Assembly: GCF_020184175.1 (NCBI RefSeq)
Contig: NC_065530.1
Span: 37,425,260 to 37,489,259 of the forward strand
Source: Aphis gossypii
Lineage: Eukaryota > Arthropoda > Insecta > Hemiptera > Aphididae
Length of the DNA: 64,000 nucleotides
Reading direction: 5' to 3'
Shown here: in pieces, positions 49,048-60,946 of the stretch
Position numbering within the stretch: position 1 is the first letter of the stretch
Layout of the letters: each line of letters begins with the position of its first letter
Position numbers and translations under genes: made by a program
The notes under the pieces: generated by a model
Seen by the model: the letters and a program-made list of their open reading frames with translations, nothing else
What the model was told of the DNA's origin: nothing
Database searches by the model: none

Positions 49048-49968
49048 ACATAATGATAATTTATTATGAAATATAAATTGTATAAAATCATTATATTGTG
49101 ACACATTATATTAATATATCTTTAATTGTAGTGTATTACTAGCTCGCTTTTAAACCAGTTTAAAAATAAAACATTAATCTTTTTAATACTAATTATTCCC
49201 AATTATAATAAAAAAATTGAATATTATTTCATTTTGAAATCTAGCTTATAACTTATAGTAACCAGTGACATATTTATGGAGAAGAGGGAGTGATATGGAT
49301 GTTAGAACACCCCCTATCGGCTGTATGTATTATGTAGTAGTTGTTGTTTTAATATTAGTATTATTTATTTTATGTGCTTTAGAATAAAAGTTTCATACAA
49401 CTTAACATACTTATTATAATAATTTATATCAATATATAGTTTTTGTTAAAGTATTATCGCCCCAACCTTTCATGACTATTGAATGTTAAAACACCCCTGT
49501 AAAATGAATCCTGGATACTCCACTGCATTCAACATTAATTTTTTTTTCTAGTCACTATTATATTGTTTGTTTTATATTAATATTAAAATATTTTAAAATA
49601 ATTTGTGTGTTTATGTAAATATCAACAAACGTGTATTAGTAATTTTATTTTATTTTTTTTATATATTCATTTAAATATTGCATTTACTTGTATTATAATT
49701 TATACTTAGTATAGTAATTATATAACTTTGATTAGTTGCACTAATGGTACAATGTGAGATTTACCGAATTCTAAATAATAAAAATTTTCATTTTTTCTGT
49801 GAGTATTTCTAAATAATATAATTATTATAATGAAAAGATTTTTTCATTTATACCTATGTATAGTAGAACCTTGATTATCCAAGGTAATGATTGGGGGTTA
49901 TACTTATAAATAAAAACTATGGTTGATTGAGACTTTTTGTTTATTTAACTTTATTGTATAGTGTATTA
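49048..49968. other. Intergenic stretch with worn transposon ends
   Basis: CAGTGACATATTTATGG near 49262 and CTGGATACTCCACTG near 49510 form weak inverted ends without a matching 8-bp duplication. At 49861-49885 TAGTAGAACCTTGATTATCC is a solo Tigger/pogo-type terminus with no partner found. No coding exons are seen. Confidence 0.4.
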
Positions 49969-51935
49969 TCTTAATATATATAAATCTCGTGTCACAATGT
50001 TTGTCCTCAATGGACTCCTAAACCACTTAACCGATTTTGATGAAATTTTTTACACCGCGTGTAATTTGGTCCAACTTAAAAGATAGGATAGTTTTTTTTC
50101 AATATGTATTATTAATAATATGTGCTCAAACAGGAATATTGAGATTTACGATAGAAATTTTTGTTTATAAATGGTTGCTATGGGGGTTATAAGATTTGAG
50201 AATAATATTTATTTATTTGTGGTTGCTATGGTAATATATAAAATTAATATAATGAATTACGGATTTTGATAACATTTGGTAACCATTTAATAGGTAATAT
50301 GAATATAATATAATATAATATAATATAATTCCTCTTATTGGTCGCAGGAAAATGTGCTTATGTAATACAATTTTAGGAAAATACACCAGAAAAGTTCAGA
50401 ATCTGGGTGTAAAAAAACAACAACAACTGTCACTGCAGTTGTTCAGCAAGAAAATAAACTATATTAAGGTCGCTATTGATTATGATTGAATATAATAGTT
50501 ATAGACCTGATGTTATATTTTGTTAAAACCATAACAACAAAAATAAGAATTAGCGAAATAAGTCAATGGCCACAGGAAATTTAAAATTCACAGCAATAGT
50601 TAAATTTAAATTAAATTAAACTTGCCAATCGCGTGAATGCACGTTGTGACTACAATAACCTTGATTATTTTTTTTCCAGACGCATCATCGGCGAGCTGGA
50701 CGCTCTCATCGGATTTTAGTGCGTTAAGGTTGGGTTAGGATTATGTATTAATTGATTAATATAATCCACCGTACTATGTCAAACTTGGTATAACTTTGAT
50801 ATTTATTAGAGTTAAATCATACACTTACATACAAACAGCACTAGGTCCGCGATCTACCGCAGATAGATTGCCTACCTGATAAATGATAATAATATACTTC
50901 AACAGTTCAGCGAATCAGAATTTTTATTACGGGCAACAGAAAACTTAAGATAAATCTAGAACATAATCCACCGAATATTAAATAATGAATTGAACAAAGT
51001 TTGAGTCATATAGAGTTGGTATATTTAACGAGCAAGATAAATATTAGTTAGTAACATTATAAACATAGATCATTCTTATATTAATTATTTTGAAAATAGT
51101 GCTGGGATAATACACAATATAGTATGGTGTATCACATAGTACATAGGTATTTAAATGCAATTTTAATATAAAATTTTCATATCTCCGTGATAAACCATAT
51201 TTATATGTTTTATTAAATTTTCTCACATAATAACACTAATACATGGCCTACGAAAATGCAAAAAAAACCAACTAATACGCGGGCAACGCCGTGTCGGGAC
51301 AGCTTGATTATAATATATAATTTAATATACATTTTTTTACAGCAATAGACTAACATAACAAGTTATACTAAGTTTTACCAACAGGCAACAATACAAAAAC
51401 CACGAGATGACACATTATTGTATTTAACCCACTGTAGTAAAAAAAAAAAATGACATGACTTTGAAACTTAAGTGTTAGAAATTATAAAATTCTTAAACAC
51501 ATCTCGCGGGGTCCGCAATCTACCATGTGTGGATTGCCTACATGATAATATACTGCTCTCATAATCATAACTCATAAGAGAGTCTCACGGCAACGGTAAG
51601 CAGAATGACTATAATATTATGACTAGAGTAACTGTAACTCACTGGCTGATAAACGTAGAGCCTGAACAATGATAGATCGATCGATGCTTACAATTTACAC
51701 GGTACATTCGTAAAATCGTATCACAAATTTAGTGTGTAATAAGAAAGCATTTTACAAAATTCGCATATTAAAGTGGTGCTTTCACAAGATTTTTGAGAAT
51801 CAAAACAGTCAATGAAAATGTCTAAGTTTTGAACACCGTTAAACCGAATAGTAAATAACAAATTAATCAAAATTCGAATCTATATATATAGAATTTGCAT
51901 TTTTAACGGGCAACGAAGTGCACGGGGTCAGCTAG
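49969..51935. mobile_element. Helitron-like element(s), nested, about 2 kb
   Basis: The 5' side starts A|TC (49969-49970) and runs into AAATCTCGTGTCACAATG, a common insect Helitron 5' end. The 3' side ends GGGGTCAGCTAG|T at 51932-51935 after CGGGCAACGAAGTGCAC. Helitrons insert between A and T, begin with TC and end CTAG, as seen. A second terminus-like phrase, CGGGCAACGCCGTGTCGGGA at about 51281-51300, and a repeated internal block (near 50845 and 51510) indicate two copies, one inside or abutting another. No Rep/helicase frame is present, so it is non-autonomous. Confidence 0.7.
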
Positions 51936-53255
51936 TATATTATATTTATTTATTATTAATTAACGCCCATTAGGGCAATTACAAAGGTAGATTTACAAAA
52001 AAAATTTACATAATATTATTATTTTTACAATATAGTTAACGTCTAATTGTTTACAAAATAATACACAGAACATAATATAATTTGGATTAACATTGTTGAT
52101 GTTTTGGGCTAGACATACAGATAGGGGATAATTCATTTGCCAAACGCATTAAATGGTCGATGGGCGATTGTGACTATGTGACTATAATTAGAGGTACAAA
52201 AAAGGACGACAAATTGTGCAGTGAAGAGAGTGGAAGGTAAGGGAACTCGAAATTAAACACATACATTTTCTTGTTATAAAGTTATATCAGGGTTTAAAAT
52301 ATGAAGTAATTAATCTTTTATAATTCTATTTATAATTTAATCTACATAGGATTTAATTAAGTATTATTTATCGATCTTAACCCATGTGTGATATATTATA
52401 TATTGCTTACTCGTCTATTTCTTTACCTTTGGTGAATACAAATTTTTGGAAAAAGGAGCACCATAACCAAGGTTCTTATGTATATATATCTATTTCAATT
52501 TTAAATTATTAAAACATTAAAAAGTTAACAACTATTCTCTATTTCATATAAGAATAACACCGAGTGACTGGCTTCTAAGTAATGAGTTAAGTCATGTGGT
52601 ACTTTAGAGAGCAACACTATCAGCTATAACTAACTATTGGAAACAAAAACTACCATCAATATAAATTGAATTATTGAATGACGTGATGTGGCCAGTGGCC
52701 TCATCTATCTCCCTCCTCAAGGTAACTTAAAATATTTTTTATATGGTTCTATTGATTATTTCCTTCATATATGACTTAGTTTCTATTAAAATAGTTTAAA
52801 TTTTAAAATTCAGTTATGAATTTATTATTCAAATATGAAGAAAATAAATAATACATATTATATTAATATATTAATATAGATAAACTATAATTATAAATTA
52901 TTATAATAATAACAAATACTTATATTTTTTATAGTAAAAATAAAATTTTGATTTTGATATTTAGGGCCATGAACAGAGTCCTTTGATTTTATAAATGTAA
53001 AACTAAGAAAATATTTTAATAGTTATTGATAAAATTATTTTATTAGTTAAATTTATATTATCAACAATAGTATGCAATTAATATACTGTATATTGTATGT
53101 TCATAGTTCATGTATTAGTAATTAAACAAATGCATATTTCTAAATATCTAAATAAATCATAATTTGTATCATTATGACTTTTATGAATTAATTTTTACTA
53201 TTCATATTCATTTTATTATTTAAGTTGATTTAGTAATTTAATTATTATGAGTTAT
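51936..53255. other. Intergenic stretch downstream of AK7
   Basis: AT-rich without recognisable exons or element ends. It contains the 3' flank of the minus-strand adenylate kinase 7 gene near 53255. Confidence 0.4.
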
Positions 53256-56231
53256 TTATTCACACGCTAAAGTCTCATCCATTTGTGTATTACATAATTT
53301 GGTTTTATTCAATACTTTTTCTGGGAACTGTGAGTTTTTATTACCACCTAGGGAAACTTCTTTCAAAATTTTTGGCAAAATATTTGTGTTTAAAAAATTG
53401 TGAATCTTTACTAAATTTCTATATTCTTGTTTCTTCTCCCATTTCAAATTTTTGTCAATATCTTTTTTCCATTGTTCTTTCATTATATTTAACTTATTTG
53501 ATGATACTTGTAACTTTCTATTTATCTTTATTATACTACTTGATTTATTTTTTGGTGTTATTTGACTTTCATTAGTTTCATTCATAACATTCTCATATTG
53601 AATATCTCTAAATGAATTATGGCCAATCAACGATATTATGGTATCTGTATAAAACTTGTATTGTAAATTATGAGGTATTGTTTTATCAGCCAATTCTAAT
53701 GGTACATTTAATCTATGTATAATAATACCTTTATTGGTACAATAATTGTCTAGATCATTTATTATTATTGATTCATAGTTTTGGTTGTTGTTTGCATAAG
53801 TACTTTCCGTTATATTTTTATCATGCATGTTTGTCTTGATCATGGAGTTGTTGATATTGACTTCTTGTTCATCATAAATATCTGAACTTTGAGAATCAAA
53901 ACTATTTGAAATAATTTCAATGTTTTGTTCTAAATTATTGTAATTTAAACATACTGTACTATTTTCATTTATTATAGTTGAACAAGTGTCTTCACAACAT
54001 TTTTGAATGTTTGTTATTACATCATTATATGATAATAAAATTATAGTATTTGGGTAGGTAATATCACTAATATCTTTATTAAATATAAATTCTATTTGCT
54101 CCACATGTAAAGGGAAAATGTTGAGTATATATCCTTGATTACGACAAGAGAATGAAGATAGTGACTCTTTAATTAATGGCAACAAGTAATAATTGTCTAA
54201 CTGTCCTTTATTTTTATTGAAATTGTTTTTGTAATCATCATATTTTGCATTCAAATTTAATATCAAAAATTTAATATCACTAATTTCTCTATCATTTTCA
54301 AGTAGATCTATTTTATTTTTTGTGAATAATCTATAATTTTCATGTTTTTTAAAATAATTATCGTATCTTAAATCATTGAGATTTAAACTATTTTCAGATT
54401 GGTCTATGAAAATTTCATGATTTGATAGGTATGTGTTATTGTTTTCAATTTCAAGATTTTTATTAGTATCATTCATCATTTCATTGTTATTTTGTTCATT
54501 TAAAGAATAATTATCTATACTCCATTGTTCATCAATCTGTTCTAACCATTCATCAAATTGAGCAATTAATGTTGCTAATGTGTGTTTGATATTGGTTTGT
54601 TTTATACATAAATCATTCATTTTTAACTCTAATTCAGTTAGATCATTTTTCAATAAGGCAAAATAATTATTTGTTAAATTAGTAATTTCAATCAGTTGTA
54701 CCTTATAATATTTAGCTAAACGTTCTGCAATGTTGGATGACACGTGTGTTGGCTGTCCACTAACTATTATTTTTAATGAGTATAAATTATTTGCTTCAAT
54801 AAATTCACGTATTAATTCTTTCATATTTGATATTATTGATGTTTGTGGTATTTGATAATCAGGTACAATAATGTCCAACATAGTATCTATATTTAGGTCG
54901 CTACATATTATATCCCATGTAAAGCTGTTAAATTTATATTGGTTTATGATTAAATGGTCTTCCTGTAAAACTAATTGTGCACTACTAAGTTCATCGCGTA
55001 CCGATTTTATAATATTGTTAAAACCATATGATTCTTGCTCTGCTGCTAGTACATAATTATTTTGAATAGAATCATACTTTGAAATAGTAAAAACTAATTT
55101 GGCTAATTCATCTACATGAAACACAGGTACTGTTCGATTCAACATAGTAATATACATCTCCTTAGGATTGTGCCAAGCATTAGTGAATACATAACGAAAA
55201 GCATTTTCTTCATGACCATAAATGATGCCAGTACCAATTATATATGTCTTAAAAATATCTTTGATTTTTGATGAATTAGATTTTAAAAGTAATTTCTCAA
55301 ATTCAAAAATGTTTTGATATTTAGCTATTGGTAATCGCTCTAAAATACTTTTTTGTGTAAAACTAATATTTACCTCTTCATTCTCACTACACATTTGATC
55401 ATTACAAGTTTCTTTAACCCAAGTCATTGAAGTTGATATTAATATGAATTTTCTAATAATTCCCTTTTCTTTGGATTTAATTATTTCTTCATCACTATAA
55501 TTGATTAATTCATTATATATATAGTTAAAAGATAATCTAGCTTGTTCTAATTCTATTGCTGAATCATTTGTAATATCAAATAAAGTAACACTGCACTGCA
55601 ATAACTTGGTTAAAACTTTATTTGTTTTTATCACATCACAATTTTTTAAATGTTCATGACTTGTACTACTTTGTTCATTTAATAAACTTGTAATTATTTT
55701 TAAATTTGTATCGTCTTGTATAATTTTTTTAAATTTGGTTGTTGGTTTTTGTAAAGGCATTAAATGAGGTTTGAAAAATATACCATGTTTATTAAATTCA
55801 TTCCTTAAATAACTTATTTTCATAGTATTTGAAGGTTGATCTATGAATTCTTGATACTGTTTTTTTGTGAGAAGTCCAATACTACTCATAATATTAATAT
55901 TTTCAGTTAATAGTGATAAGTCTTGTGTTTCATTTATTATTTTATGTAATTCAGTATTATAAAAGTTGTTTTCTGCCTTACTTATTAGTGTAGTATTAAT
56001 AAAATTACCATTTATATCAGTTGTTTTATTAATATTGGTAGTTTTTTTAAAGTATTCTATAATATATTTTCCATTAAATGTATCACCATTATTGATAAAT
56101 ACCTTATTCTTTGAAAAAGATTGTCCACATTGCTTCTGACGTTTAGAATGCATTTGAGCATAGCTGTATTCAAAAATTGTCGGAAATTGAAAAACAATTG
56201 ATTCATTAGTTAAGATATTCAATGAATTCAT
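53256..56231 (-). CDS. AK7: Adenylate kinase 7 homologue, probably catalytically dead
   Basis: AK7 is a ciliary/flagellar protein with an N-terminal Rossmann-like epimerase-type domain, an adenylate kinase domain and a C-terminal Dpy-30 motif (family knowledge). One uninterrupted 991-residue frame (human 723), Asn-rich with low-complexity insertions. N-terminal matches are KVFINNGDTFNGKYI, KFILISTSMTWVKET, YIIGTGIIYGHEENAFRYVF, VPVFHVDELAKLVF and NNYVLAAEQESYGF. The kinase-domain start aligns SGQPTHVSSNIAERLAKYY with human GPPAVGKSSIAEELAKYY: the P-loop Gly and Lys are V497 and S498. The LDGYP(K/R) motif reads RNQGYILNIFPL (697-708), so D, G and the basic residue are lost. The C-terminal part (HNFLNTNILPKILKEVSL) is a diverged Dpy-30-like helix. 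It begins 308 bases past the RRP15 stop. Confidence 0.88.
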   Translation of the reverse strand: MNSLNILTNESIVFQFPTIFEYSYAQMHSKRQKQCGQSFSKNKVFINNGDTFNGKYIIEYFKKTTNINKTTDINGNFINTTLISKAENNFYNTELHKIINETQDLSLLTENINIMSSIGLLTKKQYQEFIDQPSNTMKISYLRNEFNKHGIFFKPHLMPLQKPTTKFKKIIQDDTNLKIITSLLNEQSSTSHEHLKNCDVIKTNKVLTKLLQCSVTLFDITNDSAIELEQARLSFNYIYNELINYSDEEIIKSKEKGIIRKFILISTSMTWVKETCNDQMCSENEEVNISFTQKSILERLPIAKYQNIFEFEKLLLKSNSSKIKDIFKTYIIGTGIIYGHEENAFRYVFTNAWHNPKEMYITMLNRTVPVFHVDELAKLVFTISKYDSIQNNYVLAAEQESYGFNNIIKSVRDELSSAQLVLQEDHLIINQYKFNSFTWDIICSDLNIDTMLDIIVPDYQIPQTSIISNMKELIREFIEANNLYSLKIIVSGQPTHVSSNIAERLAKYYKVQLIEITNLTNNYFALLKNDLTELELKMNDLCIKQTNIKHTLATLIAQFDEWLEQIDEQWSIDNYSLNEQNNNEMMNDTNKNLEIENNNTYLSNHEIFIDQSENSLNLNDLRYDNYFKKHENYRLFTKNKIDLLENDREISDIKFLILNLNAKYDDYKNNFNKNKGQLDNYYLLPLIKESLSSFSCRNQGYILNIFPLHVEQIEFIFNKDISDITYPNTIILLSYNDVITNIQKCCEDTCSTIINENSTVCLNYNNLEQNIEIISNSFDSQSSDIYDEQEVNINNSMIKTNMHDKNITESTYANNNQNYESIIINDLDNYCTNKGIIIHRLNVPLELADKTIPHNLQYKFYTDTIISLIGHNSFRDIQYENVMNETNESQITPKNKSSSIIKINRKLQVSSNKLNIMKEQWKKDIDKNLKWEKKQEYRNLVKIHNFLNTNILPKILKEVSLGGNKNSQFPEKVLNKTKLCNTQMDETLACE

Positions 56232-56539
56232 TTTTCATTAATATATTTAACTAAAAATTAAATGTTCAGAATTTACTTATATTATAAAAGAAATAGATTT
56301 ATTATAACTTATGATACTCAAAAATAATATACAATTTTTTCCATAGAAACTAAATTATAATATTTTTGTAATATTAACTGTTTATGTAAACCATTTTAAA
56401 TGCGTCTAAATCTTATTTCATAGTTATCACAAATACAATTAAAAAAAAAAGTAACTACAAGTTACTAAAATAAATTCATTTATAATAAAAATTATAAGAA
56501 AAGTTCATTCTTTGTCACTTCTAAATAATTTATATTAAT

Positions 56540-58956
56540 TTAAATATTAATTCCATCATTTTCACTATCATTTTCAATCTGTTTATCCCAATCTTTAATC
56601 TTTGTTCCACCCATAAAATCATCTCGAAGAACATCCCAACCACTTTCATGATTTTCCTAAAAAAAAAATTTTTAACATTTTAGCACAGCATTTTTTAGTA
56701 ATTAAACATTAATTAATAATAAAAAGATGAATATACTTACTTTTCTATGATCGATAGAATCAATAAATGATTTTTTATCTAGAGATTCTAATACTTTATC
56801 TTGTTTTAAAATAGATGGTCCTACATTTTTCAATTTCTTCTCTACAGTTCTTTGTTGCTGCTTAACTAAATTGAATAATTGTACAACACCCCTACAAAAA
56901 TGAAATATTTAATATTATAGATTAAATTTTTAAAAAGGAAAAAATAGGTAAGAACTGCTGTACAGGTGTTAAGTATTTTTATTATTTTTCTCATCATCAT
57001 TGAGAAGTTACTATGTGTGTGCAAAATTTGAATATAATGATAAATTGATACATACCAGTATAAAAATTTAAAATTCAAACACTCATAAAAAATTAATTAA
57101 TTTTCTGGGAAATTTTTCCTTTATAATAAGTAGAAAAACATACAAATAATCTAGTATTTAATTTTTCAAGTTTTAAAGCTAACCTGGAAGCAAAATTTAT
57201 ACTTGAATAATTAAAAAAAAAACTGAAATTTAAAATGTCTGTTACCTCAAAAAGAATCAAATTTTTTAGAAAATTGTGTTGTATTTAGTTCATTAAATAA
57301 TCTTTTTTTTAAATTTTGTATTTAAATATAAATATTTGATTAAAAATTAGGTTACTATTATAGTCATTTGTGTTTGAGTTACACCAAAACAACAAAATTG
57401 ATTTTATTGAATATTACTCTACAAATTAGTAACAATTCCTATTTTCTTAATTTTTTTTTTTTAAGTTATTTTAAAAAGTTTTAGAATATGTTATTTTTGA
57501 CCCTCAAAATACCAATTAGATCTAATTTTCTACCAGAAATCACTCTTAAAGTTGAAAATTAAAGCACTTTTCATTTTTACGGTACAAAAAAGTGATGAAA
57601 ATCAATACACTCTCAACTTAGAATCTAAAACAAAAAAACATAATATACATATAAATTGAAAATTACTTACTTTGTAGCAATTTTTGATAAATTTTTTTCT
57701 TTAACTCTATCACTAACTGAAGGTTTTTGTCTTCCCATTAATACTTGTTCTCTTATCTATAAAATGAAAATCATAAAGACATTATTCTTTATAATAATAA
57801 TTTATAATGAATAACAATTTAAATTATTATAATTACAAACTATTTATTACAGAAAGTAGCATAGAACAGTTGACAAGTGTGTTATATCTGCTATAGAGGC
57901 TTTTAGATTCTGAGCTGAATGATGTATATATTGGTTTATATAATAGTCTTTTACTGAAGCCACTTGATATAGTATATTTATAATAGTTTTAATAAATAGA
58001 AATGCTGCAATACTATCCAATACACATTTAATAAATATTGAATAATAATTAAAATATAATATGTATGTATACATAAATTTGTACTTGTATTTTTTAAATT
58101 GTTATAGATATATTATATGCAAGCCATAAGGGTTATTATTTTATTTGATTGATAAATAAGTATTTAATTCTATAAAATGTGCAATTTTAAAGTAAGTATG
58201 CAGAACAAAGTATACATTTTTTATTTAGTCATAACTCATAAGCATTAAGCAAATTGTAATTATGTATGCCACTAGTAACATTACATTTTTATCTTAATAA
58301 AAATTGACTTATTATTGCAAATTAAATAATCAGTAATATCACACCAATGTTTTAGGTTTTAAAAATAAATAAGTTTCATAGATGTTAAGTATTTTAACAT
58401 TTTTAACACAACATACAAGTCACAAATCCATAAATTTTGGGTGAAAACATAATTATTGATAAATATTTTCTAAATTCCTATGATTTTGAATAATGTAATA
58501 AATAAATCGTGCAAATGTTGTATTAACTAATTTGTATAATAATATTAGATAAATACACTGTGTATGTTTTCTTTTACATAAGTAGTTGAAGTAAAGTACA
58601 AATAATACTTTAAAAAAAACAATACTTACTCGAATTCTGTTTGGTATTTTCGGTTCTAAATGTTCCAAATCTGGTTTTTCATCTTTAATATCTTCAATAT
58701 TAACTGGTGCTGCAACTTTCTGACCACCTTTATCTACAACTTCAAATGTGTCATCTACATCCTCTTTTTCTTGTTTTATTTTATTTAGGTCAGTTGCTGA
58801 AATGATCTTTGCCTTGGACAATACTAATGGTTTTCCTTTCGGTTTTTTTGTCTTTAAGATTTTGCTCATAGCATCAGCCCATGCAGGATTAGACATCTTG
58901 AGGCTTTCGTTAGTGGTCGTCTCACTCGCCTCCGATAAATCTTTAGGAACATTCAT
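56540..58956 (-). CDS. RRP15: Ribosomal RNA-processing protein 15 (RRP15-like)
   Basis: RRP15 is a nucleolar factor for large-subunit (pre-60S) assembly. Exons 58630-58956, 57671-57756, 56741-56891 and 56540-56656 give 226 residues (human 282). Family motifs in order are NPAWADAMSKILKTKKPKGK (about residues 23-42, human NPGWADAMAKVL), VLMGRQKPSVSDRVKEKNL with SKIATKGVVQLFNLVKQQQ (human RIATRGVVQLFNAVQKHQ), and the C-terminal SGWDVLRDDFMGGTKIKDWD (human GWTILRDDFMMGASMKDWD). The linker between is acidic. The start at 58956 leaves a short leader; a tiny transposon lies at 58998-59055 and an NRF-1-type palindrome at 59141, so transcription probably starts close by. All introns are GT-AG. Confidence 0.93.
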
Positions 58957-58997
58957 CTTAAATTGAGTAAGTATTAACTATAGTAAAGCACTAAAAC

Positions 58998-59055
58998 CAC
59001 AGATATATAAAATTATTTTTTAAAAAGTATTTTTGTAATTGTATATATATCTATG
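58998..59055. mobile_element. Tiny MITE, 58 bp, in the RRP15 leader/promoter
   Basis: It starts CACAGATATATAAAA and ends TATATATATCTATG, a near inverted repeat. The 8-bp flanks ACTAAAAC (58990-58997) and AGTAAAAC (59056-59063) differ at one base. It shares its CACAGATAT terminus with the elements at 62048 and 63653. Confidence 0.6.
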
Positions 59056-59140
59056 AGTAAAACACGTGAACGTTATCACCTATTATTATCTTTTATCACA
59101 CAACTGACTAAATTAATAAATTGGTCTACAGGAGTTGCAT

Positions 59141-59152
59141 TGCGCATGCGCA
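59141..59152. promoter_or_regulatory. NRF-1/ewg-type palindrome upstream of RRP15
   Basis: TGCGCATGCGCA is the complete NRF-1 consensus palindrome; the insect orthologue is erect wing. It lies 185 bases upstream of the RRP15 start codon in otherwise AT-rich DNA, where a 12-base all-consensus match is unlikely by chance. NRF-1 sites are typical of housekeeping promoters. Confidence 0.7.
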
Positions 59153-59998
59153 CATCAATCACTTAATTCGGAGACTATGTACATTGTATAGTCGCAATAT
59201 CGGCAACATGTTTTTGTAAGTCACGGACAAAATAACCAAAATAAAAAAACCAACGGAAAATAATATAATCATAGAATTAATAGAATTAGTTAATTAGTTC
59301 AAATTCTAATGAAAAAAATTGTGCCTATATATTCTAATAATTTTTTAATCACTATATTATGAATAACTTATGACTTAAGAAGAACTTAGTATTAAATTTT
59401 CAAGTATTTTGACTCGACCAAAAAATTTTTATTGATATTTACAAAAAAAAAAAAAAATAAACAAAAACGAATATTTCAAATGCCTAAAAATAGCATTAAA
59501 ATAAGCGAAATAATTTGAAAATTAAATCATGCAAATAAAATTCCAATCTAAATAACTGGTGACATTTTCAAGTATCTACAACTTATCCTTTTTGAATTAT
59601 AACAAATATTTAATTTCGTTTGAAGATAAATCGTTATCGTTACGATATTTCGTTAAACTTCGTAAACATCTAAAATTAAAACGCACATAACATTTTTCCT
59701 ATTATGATGTTTCGAGTTTTCTCCTGCATAGCTATTTGAAGGAAAATTTATGGAAAACTTAGTGTTGTATTTTTAATCCTTAGTTATAAATACAACAAAT
59801 TTTATGATTTTTCAATTTCAAAATTAGTTGCAAATTTTCGCTAATTTTTGTGTAAGTAGCTAAGAGTTGAAAATTCAAGACGAGATATTCCATAAGTTTA
59901 GCTTATAATAATTATAAAATAACTTAAATTCTGGTGTATTCAAATCATTAAAATATAAACCACCTTTTACACCAACCATTCGAAATGATATCCTAGGC

Positions 59999-60207
59999 CA
60001 GCGATTCTCAACCTTTTTGTATTCACGTACCACCTACACAGCTTGAAAATTTTTCGTAGGTACCACCTGACCATATTTTTGCTTTTTTTTTTATTATTAA
60101 TAATTAATACGTTTATATTTTTTATAAAGGGAGATTTTCTTCGCGTACCACCTTTGAGCTTGCCACGTACCACTAGTGGTACGCGTACCACAGTTTGAGA
60201 ACCGCTG
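59999..60207. mobile_element. hAT-type MITE, 209 bp
   Basis: The ends are CAGCGATTCTCAACC and GTTTGAGAACCGCTG. The flanks are a perfect 8-bp duplication TCCTAGGC (59991-59998 and 60208-60215). Repeated CGTACCAC words occur near both ends. It is related at its termini to the element at 40897-41228. Confidence 0.9.
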
Positions 60208-60620
60208 TCCTAGGCTGACAAATCATCTTCGTTCAGAATCGTTTTTCGTATACAATGATAACTATCATTGGATTCAAATTTAACACTCCTATAATATTTA
60301 ATAATGATCTATACGGCACTTAATGTATAACAGAGAGGTACCCACTTCCCCGCTTTTTTTTTCCTTGGATTTTTTTCCTGGATTCAAAATAACATGATAA
60401 TATATCTTATTTGTCATGCAAAATAGATAGATTAAATCTATTAAAAAATAAAAATTGGCAATAAACATAAATTTTTCGATTGGTGCCTAGCATTCTAGTA
60501 ATATATTTTTTTTACTCAATAGGTACATATTATGTTTATTGTTTAATAACAAAAAATGAAAATTTGAGTTAAATTAGTCGACTTGCATTTCTTTTCATGG
60601 GCTATGATATGCGGGTAGGT

Positions 60621-60758
60621 CAGGCCCGTAGCCAGACCAAATTTTCAGGTGGGGCAAAGTAAACTTTTTTTGGTGGGCATTAGATACATAAATGTCTCAA
60701 TAATATTTTTAGGGGGGCAACGCCTCCTTCTCCCCCCCGCCCCGTGGCTATGGGCCTG
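60621..60758. mobile_element. hAT-type MITE, 138 bp
   Basis: The ends CAGGCCCGTAGCCAG and CGTGGCTATGGGCCTG are inverted repeats. The 8-bp flanks GGGTAGGT (60613-60620) and GAGTAGGT (60759-60766) differ at one base. Its G and C runs resemble the elements at 1-159 and 37359-37583. Confidence 0.75.
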
Positions 60759-60895
60759 GAGTAGGTACAGCTAGTTTTAAATATAATTAAGTTAAATAAT
60801 TAAGAACCACCCAGCACTCTAATGGAGTTTAAAGAACCTTACTAAGTTCCAGTTTATTTAGACTTTGTTTGCCCATACTGCAGTCGCTAGTACTG

Positions 60896-60946
60896 ACCAC
60901 GATTTAAGATAGTACCTAATAGATAGATACTGTCTTAAATCGTGGT
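60896..60946. repeat. Hairpin with CCACGATTTAAGA arms
   Basis: A 19-base arm ACCACGATTTAAGATAGTA is followed by a 13-base loop and its reverse complement with one mismatch. The arm word TCTTAAATCGTGGT also occurs at 45586-45599 in the TUT1/TMEM218 promoter region. No flanking duplication is visible. Confidence 0.75.

Noticed and set aside
49262..49510. Possible hAT-type element with CAGTG ends
   Set aside because: The inverted ends are weak and the flanking 8-mers do not match.
53285..53575. Plus-strand frames inside 53-56 kb
   Set aside because: They are antisense shadows of the AK7 coding sequence.
57847..58074. Minus-strand frame within RRP15 intron 1
   Set aside because: It lies between exons 58630 and 57756 of a gene whose exons join cleanly without it.
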